Part shown: positions 10,667-23,155 of the stretch, in pieces
Layout of the letters: each line of letters opens with the position of its first letter
How positions within the stretch are numbered: position 1 is the stretch's first letter
Assembly: GCF_027244095.1 (NCBI RefSeq)
Contig: NC_069658.1
Location: 119,094,501-119,158,500, forward strand
Reading direction: 5' to 3'
From: Hemicordylus capensis
Taxonomy: Eukaryota > Chordata > Lepidosauria > Squamata > Cordylidae
Length of the DNA: 64,000 nucleotides
Position numbers and translations under genes: made by a program
The notes under the pieces: generated by a model
What the model was told of the DNA's origin: nothing
What the model saw: only the letters and a program-made list of their open reading frames with translations
Database searches by the model: none

Positions 10667-11439
10667 GACCCCGACAATGGGAATTGCAGCAGGTGCACAT
10701 CTTTTGTGCAGGTTCCACCTTTCCTATCCTGCCTATATTGGGAGCGTGCGTGACGGGAGCACAAGTTGCCTGGTAATGGGCATTGTTGTGTAAAGGACAG
10801 AAGCCCCATTGAACTTCAGAGGGGTACAGAGTGGACCTTGTTGGGATGCAGTGCTTTGTTAGTGAGTAGCAATGCATTGTGCACACTAGTGTTTCTGCAA
10901 AGAGCCACCAGTATGGGTTAAATGGTGCAAAATGTGCAGTGGCAGTTGGGACTGCCTCCTCACTTGTCACTGTCCCCATCTTTCTCTCCTGTATTTGTGG
11001 GGGTGGTAGAAAGTCAGGAAACCCAGAAACCTTTAAATTATCCGAATGAAGGGCCATGATGTCACTGTTCCCAGGCAGAGTCAGGAAGAGAAAGGAGGAT
11101 GGCAGAGGCATGTTGCTTTCGTTGAGAGCTGGCCATCAAGAGCCGTGGCATGCATAGAACTACCACATTCCTGGATGGATCTAGGCCACCCTCTCTATGA
11201 TTATGGTTCCAGAAAGTGAACAAAACTGTGGTTATGGCGGCATCTGCATTTGGATGTAACGCTGCCACTGTCAAACCTCAGGTTGGAGCGGTGAAACTTA
11301 CTGCAAACTGAAGGTTTGGAAATTGGAGTTTGGCGAGGCAAACTGCAGATTGCTTTTGCCTTGAAACCGCGATTGCATGCATTCGGGTGTAACGGAGTTC
11401 CATTCTGTGTCCTGTTTACCTCCAGTTTTGCGTTACATG

Positions 11440-12440
11440 GGAATGCAGCCTCAGTGCTGAAATCAGTAATGGACTGGATGAGAATCAATGAAGTGAAGCT
11501 CAATTCATATAAGATAGAGGTCAGGTCAATCATCTGACCAGAGAGGGGTGTTCAACCTGTTTTGGATCAAGTTGCTCTCTCCCTAAAGGACCAGCTTCAC
11601 AGTCTGGGGCTGTTGATAGATCCAGCACTGTCACTGGTGGAGCCCAAGTGGCATCCGTGGCATACAACACTTTCCTCAGCTAAGCCTGGTGTGCCTGCTG
11701 CAACTCCTCCTGTACAGAGATAGCCTGGCCACAGTTATTCATAGTCTGGTAATATCGAGATTATACAGCTTATGTTATACATGGGGCTACCTTTGAAAAC
11801 ATCTTGGAAACTTCAGTTAGTACAAAAGCTGCTGCTAGATTTTAACTGGAACCAGTAACAGAGGACATTTTACCAGTGCTCAAACAGTGACATTGGCTGC
11901 TGGTTTATATTCTTTTTTTGCATTTTAAAGTTTTATTGGTTTTTACAATAGCTTTACAATTAAGTAAATATTGACTTCCTGCTTACCTGTCTGCACGGTT
12001 CGGCTGCTGGTTCACGTTCAGGTGCAATTCAAAATGCTAGTGCTAGGCCCATTAAAGCCCTCAATGGCTTAGAATCTCAGTACCTGATGGAACACCTGTC
12101 CAAGTCTTGTGTGCATCACTGTTGGCTTCCCATCTAATGTTTGGTGGAGAGAGACCGATGAGACGGCTTTCTCAGCTGCAGCCCACATATGGATGCCTTT
12201 TCCAGAGAAGCTTGCCTGGCACCAGCTTTGATGTCTTTTTAGTGACAGGCAAAGGCATTCCAGCACACAGTGCAGCTGTTCTTAAGCGAATGTCTTCTGT
12301 TCTGTTTGGTTTTACTGATTGTGTGGCTGTAGTTCTCTGCTATTTTTTCCACTGAATCCATAGTATGGTTTTGGATTTTAAAAAATTACTTTAATATATG
12401 TATGCCTCCCTGGAAGCCTTGCACTGAAGGGTGGCTTACA
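11440..12440 (+). mobile_element. L2-type LINE 3' half, degraded
   Basis: 'VMDWMRINEVKLNSYKIEV' at about 11467-11522 matches the L2 stretch that follows the reverse-transcriptase core (WMxxNxLKLNPDKTEV). It is followed by damaged versions of the conserved C-terminal segments, with text related to LQLVQNAAARLL near 11815 and to the serine-rich tail near 12130-12260. A foreign piece of about 100 bp (near 11905-12000) interrupts it. Stops are frequent. Confidence 0.6.
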
Positions 12441-12641
12441 CATTTTCTCAGCCAATCAATCAATGCTTTGATATTGGAGAAGTCCTCTTGTTGGTGAAAT
12501 ATGCATGATTTTGTCAGGGCGCATGAAATTTGGTGCACGGCACTGTAAGCAGCTAATCAGCTCTTTTGGATATGGAGAACAAAAAGTCAATAAGCATTCC
12601 TTTTCATACCTTTATTCCTGGGTGGGTGGGGGGAACTAGCG

Positions 12642-13552
12642 TAGCAATGGGCACAAAGTGTTTTGTGCACATCCCAGGTGTGTCTGTGTGGTGGTGAGCA
12701 GGTGCTTTAAAAGGAGGAAGGCAAGTCTTACCTGCCCTTCTGTTGCTCCTCCACTGCCCCGATTAGGGTTGCCAACATTGCTTTGGCTGAAATCGGGATG
12801 GGGGCCCGAGGGGAGCCAGAGGCATGGCCTACTAGGGGTGAGGCTTGTCTGTTTTCTTCTTTTCTATGAAAGCCACCACTGAGTGGCGGCAGCGCAGGGC
12901 GGAGGCGAGAGCTCTCCTGTCTCCCATACAAATGTGAATGGCTGCCTGTGGTTGCAGCCCACTGCTGAGACAGGGGCTCAGTGGGAGGGACGGGCGCACA
13001 ACTGAAGAAGGCTGAAAAAGCGAAGCAGCACTCACCAGTGTGAGTGAGTGAGACTGTCACTGAGTTGACGGAGGGACAGTGGGAGGGAGGGATGCAGTCA
13101 GGAGAGAAGGCAGTGAAAGACTGCCTTCCTCGGCCCCGCCTTCCTCCAAATGAGGCAAAAAGCGGGAGAAAATGAGTCCCGATCGGGATGATAATTTCTC
13201 CCCAGGAATGCGAGACATCCCACACAGTCCGGGACAGTTGGCAACCCTAGCACTGCTGCCCCATCGTGGCACTATCAGTATTAAACAACCGCGCTGTCTG
13301 TTCTGAAAAGCCCCACTGTGTGGCTGCACATTCCTGAGCAGGAAGAAGCTGTGTGGCGTGGCTTTTCAGAACAGAGTGTGGCTGTATTGACAGCACCGCG
13401 GTGGGGTGGCAGAGGAGTGACAGAGGGGCAGGTAAGGCCTGCCTTCCTCCTTTTAAAGGACCAAGTTGCCGCCCGCCAAAACAATAGATGGGGCATCTCG
13501 AAGCGTTTCTGCACCTCAAATTAGAGGCACTGAAATGCTTTGTACACATCCC
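12642..13552. mobile_element. hAT-type foldback element, TAGGGATGTGC family, with nested MITE
   Basis: The ends are TAGCAATGGGCAC and (reversed) GGGATGTGTACAAAGC. The arms mirror each other: AAAAGGAGGAAGGCAAGTC... at 12709 against its complement ending near 13463, and an inner hairpin TCTGTTCTGAAAAGCC / GGCTTTTCAGAACAGA around 13297-13373. Flanking octamers (AACTAGCG and AACTGAAG) agree at 5 of 8 positions, so a target duplication is only weakly supported. An independent element (12764-13249) sits in the left arm. No transposase. Confidence 0.75.
12764..13249. mobile_element. Nested MITE with TAGGGTTGCCAAC termini
   Basis: It begins TAGGGTTGCCAAC and ends GTTGGCAACCCTA, a perfect 13-bp terminal inverted repeat with a hAT-like tip. 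Internally, ATCGGGATGGGGGCC near the left and GATCGGGATGATAATT near the right give a longer imperfect palindrome. It interrupts the foldback element at 12642-13552, so it is the younger of the two. Confidence 0.75.
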
Positions 13553-14897
13553 GAAACTGAAGTCCCTTTTTACAGCAGGGAGGGGAGGAAGACAGGAAAG
13601 GGGACCACTAGGGTGTCAGTGCAGGCAGCTTAGCATAAGCATCCTCTCTTGGAGTTCTCATTGAAACTCATTTCCAATATAACCATGTTTAGGATTATAC
13701 CATTAGTGCGGTAATTAAAGTTTAGTGTTGAAAACAAATGAGCCCAGAAATGTCTTTTTATTACCACTTTTGGGGGTAAATTTTATATCTTTAAACTAAC
13801 CACTTTACAGACTATAAAAAGGCAGAGTTGTGTTACAACAGAGTTTCACCATTCAGTTTTAAAAAGCAAGTTTCTAACACATATGGCAATAGAAAACATG
13901 CCTGCAGTCAACATAAATGTTCAGAACCATCTAATTTATTTTTATCCTCCTCATTTTAAAGACCAGTTTCAATTCATCATTTTAAAACTTTGACAATACT
14001 GTTGTACTAGCACCATTTTTTCCCTGTCCCTCATTTAGCAAAGCTTTGGTGTTTATTTTATAGCCTTGCATGGGACCAAAGGAGGATTACAAAATGTGAA
14101 AAGCATTCAGGAACAAAATTGAATTCCCCCCTCCTTTTTGAAGTAAATCGGGTGGGGAACCAAGCCAATCTGAGGATGGGAAAGAATATTCAAAGAAAAA
14201 GCAAACCTCACGTTTTGTATGACATCCAAGATTTTTTTTCTTTCTGGTGAGAGTTACTCAAAAGCTCCATAACTCCTTCTTGTGGGGGCAGGGGAGGGAG
14301 GGAGCTACCTCACCTTTTGATCTAAACCCTAACAATAGGACTACATCTGCTACTAAGCTGGGCTGTAAATGTCTTTAATTTTTTATATTTCATCTGAAGG
14401 GAGTTGTTAAAACGGGTTTACTAGGTGATGGCTCTTTTGAATAGAAGATATCATTTCTGAAGCAGATCTCAGCGTGACACTTCATTTTCACTCTAATAAG
14501 CCCTCCTAAAACATTACAGGAGTTCTTTGTTTATTTCTTCTCCTTTTTAAAATTTGCTTTCACATCCTGTGTGACATTTTGGGTTTTGCTGCTCTTTTCC
14601 TTTTTATTAAGAAAAAAGAAGAGGGAAAACATTTGAAGAGAATGATCTTTCTTCTTGCTCCCCTTTTTCCTTTCTGTGCAGATGACACCAACATCTCTTT
14701 TCACCTCAAGCCAGATGTGCTCTTCTCCTTGAGAAAATCTCTCTGAACTTGTTCAAAGCTATCTTAAACACAAATATACACACTCCTTTTTCTCAGTGCT
14801 ACATCCAGGCAACTCTATTTTTTAGAAATCAGGTGCACCATTTTAGCACTCATGATACCCTCAGACCAGAACAATATTATGCTTCAACCCATTCTAA
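13553..14897. other. Unique AT-rich intergenic DNA
   Basis: No repeat family, RNA gene or credible reading frame was recognised here. Confidence 0.4.
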
Positions 14898-15420
14898 GTA
14901 AAGTGTGCCGTTAAGTCAATTTCAACTCCTGGCCTTGTGGTTTTCTTTTGGTAGAATACAGGAGGAGTTTACCATTGCCTCCTCCCACACAGTATGAGAT
15001 ACTTGTGGTAGCAAGCATGACTTGTCCCCATAGCTAAGCAGGGTCTGCATATGAATGGGAGACTTGATGTGTGAGCACTGCAAGATATTCTCCTCAGGGG
15101 ATGAAGCCACTCTAGGAAGAGCAGAAAGTTTCAAGTTCCCTCCCTGGCTTCTCCAAGATAGGGCTGAGAGAGATTCCTGCCTGCAGCCTTGGAGAAGCCG
15201 CTGCCAGTCTGTGAAGACAATACTGAGCTAGATAGACCAATGGTCTGACTCAGTATATGGCAGTTTCCTATGTTCCTACGCCTTTCAGCATCTTCCTATA
15301 TTGCTGCTGCCCGATATAGGTTTTCCCCATAGTCTGATAAACATACTAGAGGGGATTCAAACCAGCAACTTTCTGCTTGTTAGTCAAGCATTTCCCCGCT
15401 GCGCCACTTAAGGTGACTCA
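14898..15420 (-). mobile_element. Sauria SINE (tRNA head, Bov-B-like tail), interrupted
   Basis: On the minus strand it starts as a tRNA-derived head (GGCGCAGCGGGGAAATGCTT, then the B-box-like GCTGGTTTGAATCCCC at about 15350-15365). It then has the Sauria body (CAGACTATGGGGAAAACC, TATATCGGGCAGCAGCAATA, GAAGATGCTGAAAGGC) and the tail CAATGGTAAACTCCTCCTG ... GGAGTTGAAATTGACTTAAC, GGCAC. This head-body-tail order is diagnostic of Sauria SINEs, which are mobilised by RTE/Bov-B LINEs. The body is split at about 15001-15279 by another SINE on the opposite strand. Confidence 0.85.
15001..15279 (+). mobile_element. 5S-rRNA-headed SINE with CR1-like tail (copy 1)
   Basis: Near the head, TAGCTAAGCAGGGTCTGC and ATGAATGGGAGACTTG match the internal promoter region of 5S rRNA (AGCTAAGCAGGGTC ... 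GGATGGGAGAC). The body CTCCAAGATAGGGCTGAGAG leads to the tail GAGCTAGATAGACCAATGG, TCTGACTCAGTATATGGCAG, TTTCCTATGTTCCTA, a CR1-like 3' end. It lies inside the Sauria SINE. The second copy is at 32020-32321. Confidence 0.8.
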
Positions 15421-17299
15421 ACACATGCTAGTTTCATACAAATCCACACAGCTAACAGGAACAGGTGTGCCAAGAAGGCATGCTATAAAGTTTATACAAG
15501 TAACTCCTTGTTTGGAGATTGACAGTTGTTCTTTTGAAGAGAACAGAAGTTAGGGTGAAAGTTCCTTGTTCCCTATGGTGTCTACAGTCATCCCAGTATT
15601 GCCCCTAATCATAGGTTTTCCAGGTCTTTGTTTGTAGCACTTAAAAAACCCCAACCTGTTTCACTTTTTATTTAGGTGGCCAGAACCTCAGGGGTATACT
15701 CGTGAGTCAAATGAGCCGTAACCCAAAATTTGGCTTTAAAACAGCCAAATCTGGCAACAGAGCTTCATACCCCTTTCAATTATATTAAAAGGTTTGTCAG
15801 TCTCAGGCCCTACTAGTGAGTGGCTGATATATGGAACGATGTTTATGTATGCAGTTGTGAAAAAGTACTTTTGCGGAAATGCACAAACTTGCACAAGCAC
15901 ATGAACTTGCACAAATGTTGTTGCATGATGTGGAAATAATTGCCATCGTACAACTGCATTGTGCAATTTGTGTATTTGCTAAATAAATACTGGTAATCAG
16001 AGGGTTTCTTGTTTGGGGGTAGACAAATATGGATGATGAAAAATCCGCCTCTGCTAGAATGCTGAAGATGCCTTATATTGTATAGAGGCCAGTTCAGAAA
16101 TGCAAAATCTTCGCGCTGCTGCTGCTGCTACTACTACTACTACTACTACTACTACTATATTTCAGGTATGTATTTAGTAATTTTCTGTGACAGAAACAAA
16201 GTAATATATGATAAATTTCTGTAAAAGACAATGCACTCTAGCCATCTTTGGCAACACACCATTTCAGATATTAATATGCTGTGTTTTCTGCCTGTATTAA
16301 AAGGCCACCTAACATTAATCGAGTAATTTTGCAGCATATATCATTGCTGCTATCACCAATGGCAGCTTCCCAACTTGCAGCTTGGCAGCTCATGTACATA
16401 CGAATATGTACTAAAACTTCTACAAAAGTTTCCCAAAGCGGTTTACATAGAAATAAAGTAAATGAATGAATAAATAAAATGGCTAAAATGGCTCCCTGTC
16501 CCCAAAGGGCTCAAAAACAAAAGATTAAACGTAAGATAGACACCAGCAACAGTCACTGGAAGGATGCTGTGCTGGGGATGGACAAGGTCAGTTGCTCTCT
16601 CCCTGCTCAATAAAGAGAGTCACTACTAAAACATAAGAGATAACTCTATGATTTTCAAATGCAACAAGGTGCATGAGTGTATACAGCCCTGCAGAAGAAT
16701 GTGTTAAGTGGTCCCAGGGCACTTGAAACATTTGCTGTGTATAACATAATACTGGAATCCTGCCACATGGCAAAACATGTGATTAGCCACATAAAAACCT
16801 TCTATATATGGTTTGTACTTTCCAACGGTTCATGTAAAAATGTGAGTAGATGGTGATCTCTGCATGTGTTTTCTCTGCATTCCAGACTAGGCTAGATGGC
16901 AAAAAAATTAAGTGATAGATATAAAAGCTCATCTGCTTTTCCCAGCAGGCTATAGGATATAGCTACTTTCTGCACTGAAGCAGGATAAGCTAATTTTGTG
17001 CGCCAGTTGCCTATAAATTCAATGTCTTGGCTTCTATTTGTACAAGAAGAATGTTCTAGAATCATTAATGCATGTTTCCTCATATAAAGTACTAGTAATG
17101 TTGGGGCCTGCTTGCTACGGCAGGTGGGGAAAAGAACCGTGGTTACCAGAGCTGCCAACATAAATGTTCTAGCCCTGAGAAGGAATTTACCTTAACCACA
17201 CCCTAGAGTGTGCAATCCCTAACCAAGTGACAGCCCCACTGAAACTATGAACCTCACCCAATATCAGCTGTATCCCCTGTCTGTGGGCCTGGTGAAAAT
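15421..17299. other. Mostly unique intergenic DNA with a (CTG/CTA)n run
   Basis: A GCT then CTA trinucleotide run occupies about 16110-16156. Otherwise I see no recognised repeat or gene. Confidence 0.4.
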
Positions 17300-17565
17300 G
17301 GCTAATTATCCAAACCCCTGCTAAATTGGCAAAGAAGCACCTTTTAACATGGTGATTCTCTTTATTTAGCAGGGGAGAGTAACTGGCCCTATCCACCCCC
17401 AGCACAGTACCTCCAGTGACTGTTGCTGGTGTCTAAATTGTGTTTCTTTTTAGATTGTGAGCCCTTTGGGGACAGGGATCCATCTTATTTCTTTATTATT
17501 TCTCTGTGTAAACCGCCCTGGGACATTTTTGGAAGGGCAGTATAGAAATCAAATGAATGAATGAA
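17300..17565 (+). mobile_element. L2-type LINE 3' end (copy)
   Basis: It contains GCTAAATTGGCAAAGAAGCA, CTCTTTATTTAGCAGGGG, CCAGTGACTGTTGCTGGTGT, AGATTGTGAGCCCTTTGGGG and the tip AAACCGCCCTGGGACATTTT, ending in AATGAATGAATG. The same series of blocks is found at 29389-29660. 'GATTGTGAGCCCTTTGGGGACAGGGA' (given in two parts: GATTGTGAGCCC, TTTGGGGACAGGGA) corresponds to the known L2 3' UTR block. Confidence 0.75.
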
Positions 17566-17765
17566 TACTAACTGGGCAAAGAGACACCCTTCAAAGTGGT
17601 GGCTCTCATATTTAGCAGGGGGAGGGCAACTATCTGTATGCATAAGAGCATGTAGTCATGTCTCTCCCACTGGCTATTGCTAGTGTCTCCCTTGTGATTC
17701 TTTTTAGATTGCGAGCCCTTTTGGGACTGGAAATCATCTTCTCCCCCTTTTACTATGTAACAATG
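17566..17765 (+). mobile_element. Second, more diverged L2-type 3' end in tandem
   Basis: It repeats the block order of the preceding copy (CTAACTGGGCAAAGAGACAC, CATATTTAGCAGGGGGAGG, GGCTATTGCTAGTGTC, AGATTGCGAGCCCTTTTGGG) with more substitutions. This gives two direct copies, from either tandem insertion or duplication. Confidence 0.65.
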
Positions 17766-17819
17766 CTTGTCACGATTACTAGTAGTAGTACTACTACTAC
17801 TAGTAGTAGTTTATCGGTA

Positions 17820-17949
17820 TGTTCCCTCTAAGAGGGATTCCTAGATGTTGTTAACTACAACTCCCATAATCCCCAAGCAAAAGCCACTGCAGCTTGGGAT
17901 TCTGGGAGTTGTAGTCAACAACGTCTGGGAATCCCTCTTAGAGGGAACA
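17820..17949. mobile_element. Small hAT-type foldback MITE (130 bp)
   Basis: Arms 17820-17878 and 17892-17949 are inverted copies: TGTTCCCTCTAAGAGGGATT, then TGTTAACTACAACTCCCAT against TGTTGACTACAACTCCCAG reversed. The 13-base loop holds CCACTG. The tips match the CAGTGTTCCCTCTAA family at 10470 and 44346, without its interior. Confidence 0.75.
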
Positions 17950-20900
17950 ATGCTTTTAATATACACTAATGTGTGTGGTGTGTGATATTCCTGCTAATTT
18001 CAAATGTGAAGTTCTCACTTGAGCTTGCTAAAAGTATCCAGATCCTAAACTGTCAAAATCAGTGAGCGCTGCAATTAACTGATGGACTTGGCCCTTTGAA
18101 TTTGATTTAAACATAAAATCTACAAATTTTATATTAAGAGTTCTCAAATTTGAAATTCTGAAGGTTTTGTTCGGTTCAAAACATTCCCCAGAGGATGAAG
18201 AGAGCTGTTTTTACTATTATTACCATCTTATTGCAACAAGGATACATTTCTGCAACTGAGTAGTCCTTTGAGGAGGGACAAGAAAGCAGTGAAAATCACT
18301 GACATCCCTCCACACCTTCCGTTGCTGCTGGGCTGCGGAGGAAAGCAGATATCCAGGTAGTTTCTAAGCATTTTGCATCCCTGCTGCAGGGTTTCTTCCA
18401 TTATTAGAGCACTGCAGGGAATGCCAGCCCTTGTTATCAATATACTAATTTTCAACCCAAAAAAGCTCTCAGTGTTTTAAACAGCAAAAAGGTATGAGAA
18501 ACATGTTGGGTTAGTCTTCTCTTTCAGTCACATGTCAGCTCCTTCTGCCATGAACATGGCCCCTGAGAGAAAAAGGGGTTAATATGCTGCAGTCCAGCCT
18601 AGTGTGTGTGAACTGGGGATAAAGGCTGTGTGAAATAGCAGGCAGAGGCCTTTGAAAGATACCTCAAGTGTCCAGAGGAGACGCTTTGTCAACACAGCCC
18701 TCCCTAGTACCTTCAGTTTGCATCTTTTCTTATCCAGCAATAATTCACAAGCTTGTGCCAAACCCGCCTACTGTATCTTCTCAAATTATGACAATGCAAT
18801 CTGAATATTTCTCAGACCAATTCCGTGTGCCCGATTTGATTTTCTCGCTTCACTGAGCTAGCAAAAGTGCCATATAATTCTAAGACTTGTTTAATGAGAA
18901 AAGAAGGCAAGAAAATTAAAAGCTGTGAATATTGAAGCATCTTCCCTAAAGATCAATATAAGTTGACACAATTGTGTGCTACTAGTATTGAGTGAGTCCT
19001 ATATAATCCTCACCATATTGCATGTTGATGTTGAGTTTAACCCTCAAAAGAAATATGTTCCTCCTTATTGTCCTATGCCTCATTTAAAAAGAAGAAGAAA
19101 TGCGGACTGCAAATTAAAATAGCATTGATATACTTTTTAGAGAAAATGCCCTGAAGCATTTTTTTCTGCAGCAACATACTGAACACCAAAGTAGGCCATA
19201 AAAATGTCTGCCTTGTTATCAAACAAAGAGAATATTATATTATCACGTCATCCTCATCCTGACGTATCTTTGACTTCTCTTGCCTGGCCGACAGAACAGC
19301 CAACTTAAAATTGCTGTTCTGAGTAGCATCAGCAAAAGATCCTGACCTGTGTCAGCAAAAGATTCCTCTCTGTAACAAGACCTGATGTGAGAGGTGTAAG
19401 TGAGGGCTTGTTTGCAGCGTTAGCATGACTCTGTGTGAATATGCCTATCAAATTGAGTAGGATTCTGGAGTGCCACAAAAACCTCTGCTAGAAGTGTGTT
19501 TATAGCAATATCTTGGCAGCACATTAGGTTTGAATAAATAGTCATGCATCAGGCTCACTGTTATCTGTTTGAAGAATCTAGCGGTATTAAGAAACTAGCA
19601 GGATGCCCAAAGATTCCGTAGAATTAAAGAACTATTAATGCACGGAGATGAACAAAAACTATTAATGTATGGGCAGGAGGGCAGGAATGAAGTGGGCCCT
19701 TAGCCAAAATGAGGGGCCCCTCCCCTCCGCTCCCTCTCTTCTTCTCCAGAGAGTCAGGAGTGGGAGAGCAATGAGTAAGCTGTCACCCAGCCTGAGCACC
19801 CCCCCCCCCCGGGTCCAGGGACATTTGTCTCCTCTTCCTTTGTTTAATTGTAGCTATGCCTGAGGGAAGGGGATGAGGAAGAGGCCTGTATATAACAAGG
19901 AATCCTGTGGGATGCAGTATATCTTTGTGTTCTGTATAGTGCATAGAGGCACAATGCAGCCCCAGTTCAGCGAGGGCTTGACTACCCAGTACAAAAGGCA
20001 GAAGATAGCTTCCCCCCCCCCCGTAAAACAGTGCCCCAATGTGCAGCGCTTTATTTCTTCCCATAGAAGTTGATGTTCTATGGAATTCATTGATTAATAT
20101 GCAGGAAAGTTAAGAGTAGGAGATGTCAGAGATGTCCTCAGGGAAACCATGGGTGGTGGTCATAAATCTACTCTGTGACTGGTGACCAGAGTTCTGGGGC
20201 AACTCTGGGTCCCTCTCAACCCTGGCTCATTCCCTTTCTTCCACAGGTTTTGTTTATTGGCATAATGCTGCCTAGTTTTCTATTATTTGATCATGCTATT
20301 ACACCAGCATTTGACAGCACATTAAGAACTTTTATATATCAATATTTTGTTTCTAGAGTCCCACTTACTTGCAAAGTTGATGAACAGCAATTTTCTCAGA
20401 CTGCAGAACAGGAGGGCCTTACTGCAAGGTTGACATTGGAAAAGATAAAAGTGCAAGGCCTTGCTTTGATATTTAACACTGGTGACTTGAATCAACCTTG
20501 AAACATGCTGGCGATGGTCTAGAGCAGAGAAATTGATTAACTTGAAGCAGGGGCTGAAATGCTGCCACTGAAGTGAGAGTCCTATCCCGTCTCCACTGCT
20601 CTGATGGAAGAAATCAAAGCCCTTCTAGAGCTGGACACAAAGCAGCAGTTGCCATGAACTCTTTCTAAGTGTGCATCAGAACAATAGTTGCCCACACTCC
20701 TGACTGAATGGTGTGACCCGAATTGACCTTCTCCCGGGCAGTGGCCATGCCCCCTGCAACTGACATCAGACGCAAGGGTGTGGCTTGGGGCATGGGGCAC
20801 GGGAGGGGGGGGCATGGGGGGAAGGCCCCTTACACGATCTCTCTCCCCCATTCACTTTGCCATTCATTGCAGCACATGAACAACGCTGCAGCCAGTGGCA

Positions 20901-23139
20901 AAGCAGGGTGCTGAAGGAGGAGGTCCTCTGGCATCCCTCAACGCACCATGACAGAAGCACACGGTGCACTGAAGGATCCTCCCTCAGCTGGGCGATCACA
21001 CACAACCCTGGCCCTGGGGTTAAGGGTGTGCCCGTACCCTTAATCCTGCGTAAGGGCTGTGGTAAGAAGTCAAGTTTGGTGGGAGGGCAGTGCTGGGATC
21101 GGTACTGCACACAAGCAGCCCAACCCAGGTGAGGCTGCCCTTGCCTGGGTTAGGCTGCTCATGGGAATAGGCTCTATTTTTTGCAACTGTAGAATGAAAA
21201 AGGCGGACTAGTGTTCAAACTATATGTGTGTGTGGGAGGGAGAGAGAACTATAAGGGAGATCAAGATAGCTTGAACTTTAGTTTAGCATGTCATAAGGCA
21301 AAAAAAAAAATGTGGTCATACACACTCGCTGGCTGTCAGGACTGCTTGCCCATCGTTCTTGTAAGTTCCAGCCTTTGGGAGACTGTATTCTGTGACACTT
21401 GTAAAGAGGCTGGTCCTGTGGGTCTGATTAAAGTGCATCTTCCAGATAAAAACCTTGCAGACTTTAGACAAACTCTACTCTGTGCCTGACCTTCAGAGTT
21501 AACACAAAAGGTGGGGCAGGGGAGACAGGGAATCTGTCTTGAGCATCCTTTGACCATCCCAGAATTTCATTTAGAGCAACATACGAACAAAGAAAGGGTG
21601 TTGGATGCTCGCAGTAATGAAAATCCATGACTCTGCTGTGCATTCATAATTATTTTATAAATAAATGTCTGCCAGAGAGCCACATCTGTCTCTTCCCACC
21701 GAGTGTACGTCTTTCATTAATGTATCATAGGCTGAATGAAGCCAGCCTGAGTGCTGGGCTTGCATTTTTCTCCTTCCCTCCATCATTGTCCACGGATAGG
21801 TTTTTGTGGTTCAGAAAGAGCTGCAAGCCCCACACTTCTCTGCAAGACTGATGGCTCGTCAATAACATTAGCCAGCATTATGGCCCGCATCAGTGTAGAA
21901 CAGAATCGATACGGCCAAGTAAAAAGTCTAATAAGTTGACATGACCATCCTCAGCAGGGCTCACGTTACAAGAAATGAGTTTTTTTAAGGAATCAGCGTC
22001 AGCGCTGCTTATTCACCCCACACTGAGATGCCTTGACTAAGATTTATTGCTCCTGCTTTTTGCCGGCAGTGCTGGCTAAGCTGGTAAAAGTAAAATAATC
22101 ATTGAGGGTACAAGAAAAATAAAGGTTTTTTATTTTTTATTTTTTTAAATTAATAAACACTGACCACTGAGAAGGTAAGAAGACATGTGTGTACAGTAGC
22201 CTGGCGTATGATGAAAGCCGGGGTTTGGGGCATAAATAGGATAATCCTGGGATTTATTTCCGTATTGGAGCTGGACCATGTATTTTCTCTCTGGGTCTTT
22301 CATGTATTCTCTTAGGGCTTTGTTCTTTAGGATATGTGATAATTTAAAGTAGTGCAGTTTTAGAGTAAATCCAGTGGACATAATGATGTTACAGGCCATT
22401 GTACCTGGAAGCAGAAGGTATTATCTCCCAGACCCCTGGGAGATAATAGTGACTAATGTAGACACATACACACACTTAAAAGAAGCAGCTTTCCTTTAAC
22501 TTCGCTCTGCATGAAGTCATTATGAAGCTGCTGTACAACTCTACATTCTTTTTTTCCTCCCCTCCCTTCCCCTCCTCACCTGATGGGATGCACCATTGTG
22601 CATGGGGTGTGGGGAAAGCAACATTGCACTCTGGTGAACCTTGTTGGTTAGCTGCTCTCATTTGTCCAGTCATCTGAGGGAAAACCCTGTTCAGTCATGT
22701 GAAGTTAAAGCATTAGTGAAATCGTTACTGAAGCATTGTCAAGCTAATAAGCCAAAACCTCTGAGCTTCTTACATGATTCTTGTTGGCTGTGTGTGCCAC
22801 TAGGACATGAGATCTTTTTATTTTCAGGATTATTTCCAGGAAACAGGAAAGTGGGGAATTAATCTAGGAGGGTTGTTTGTGAATGAAAGAGTGGCAGCAT
22901 TAACCCAACCCCTCCTCCTACATTAGAGTGACAGATTAGTTATCCACTGAAAATCTAGAGGATGGTCCAAATTAAGAATGAATTGCAGGATAATTGATTA
23001 TCAGGATATTAAATAGTTCAATTTTACTCAACATTGTCAAGGGAGACTTCGCTATTTCTGGAGAAGTTCTAGGACTATGTGGCATGAATTGATTCACAAG
23101 TGGAGACCCATGAGGACTTGTGGTTTTGTCGGCAATTTC
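17950..23139. other. Long unique intergenic stretch
   Basis: Mostly AT-rich unique sequence with short homopolymers (C-runs near 19800 and 20012). A 108-codon frame at 20175-20501 has no recognised domain and I do not call it a gene. 21600-22080 is balanced in composition and repeat-free, as conserved non-coding DNA often is, but conservation cannot be judged from one sequence. Confidence 0.4.
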
Positions 23140-23155
23140 TTGACTGAATCTATTA
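23140..23155. repeat. Target-site duplication (left) of the LINE at 23156-24074
   Basis: TTGACTGAATCTATTA occurs here and again at 24075-24090, identical over 16 bases, on the two sides of a 3'-end LINE insertion. Confidence 0.85.

Noticed and set aside
15001-15110. A 5S rRNA gene
   Set aside because: Only the internal promoter part resembles 5S rRNA, and it is fused to a SINE body and CR1-like tail; the same holds at 32020.
20175-20501. A 108-codon frame preceded by a splice-acceptor-like TTTCTTCCACAG
   Set aside because: No recognised domain, no partner exon, composition like its surroundings. A protein search would decide.
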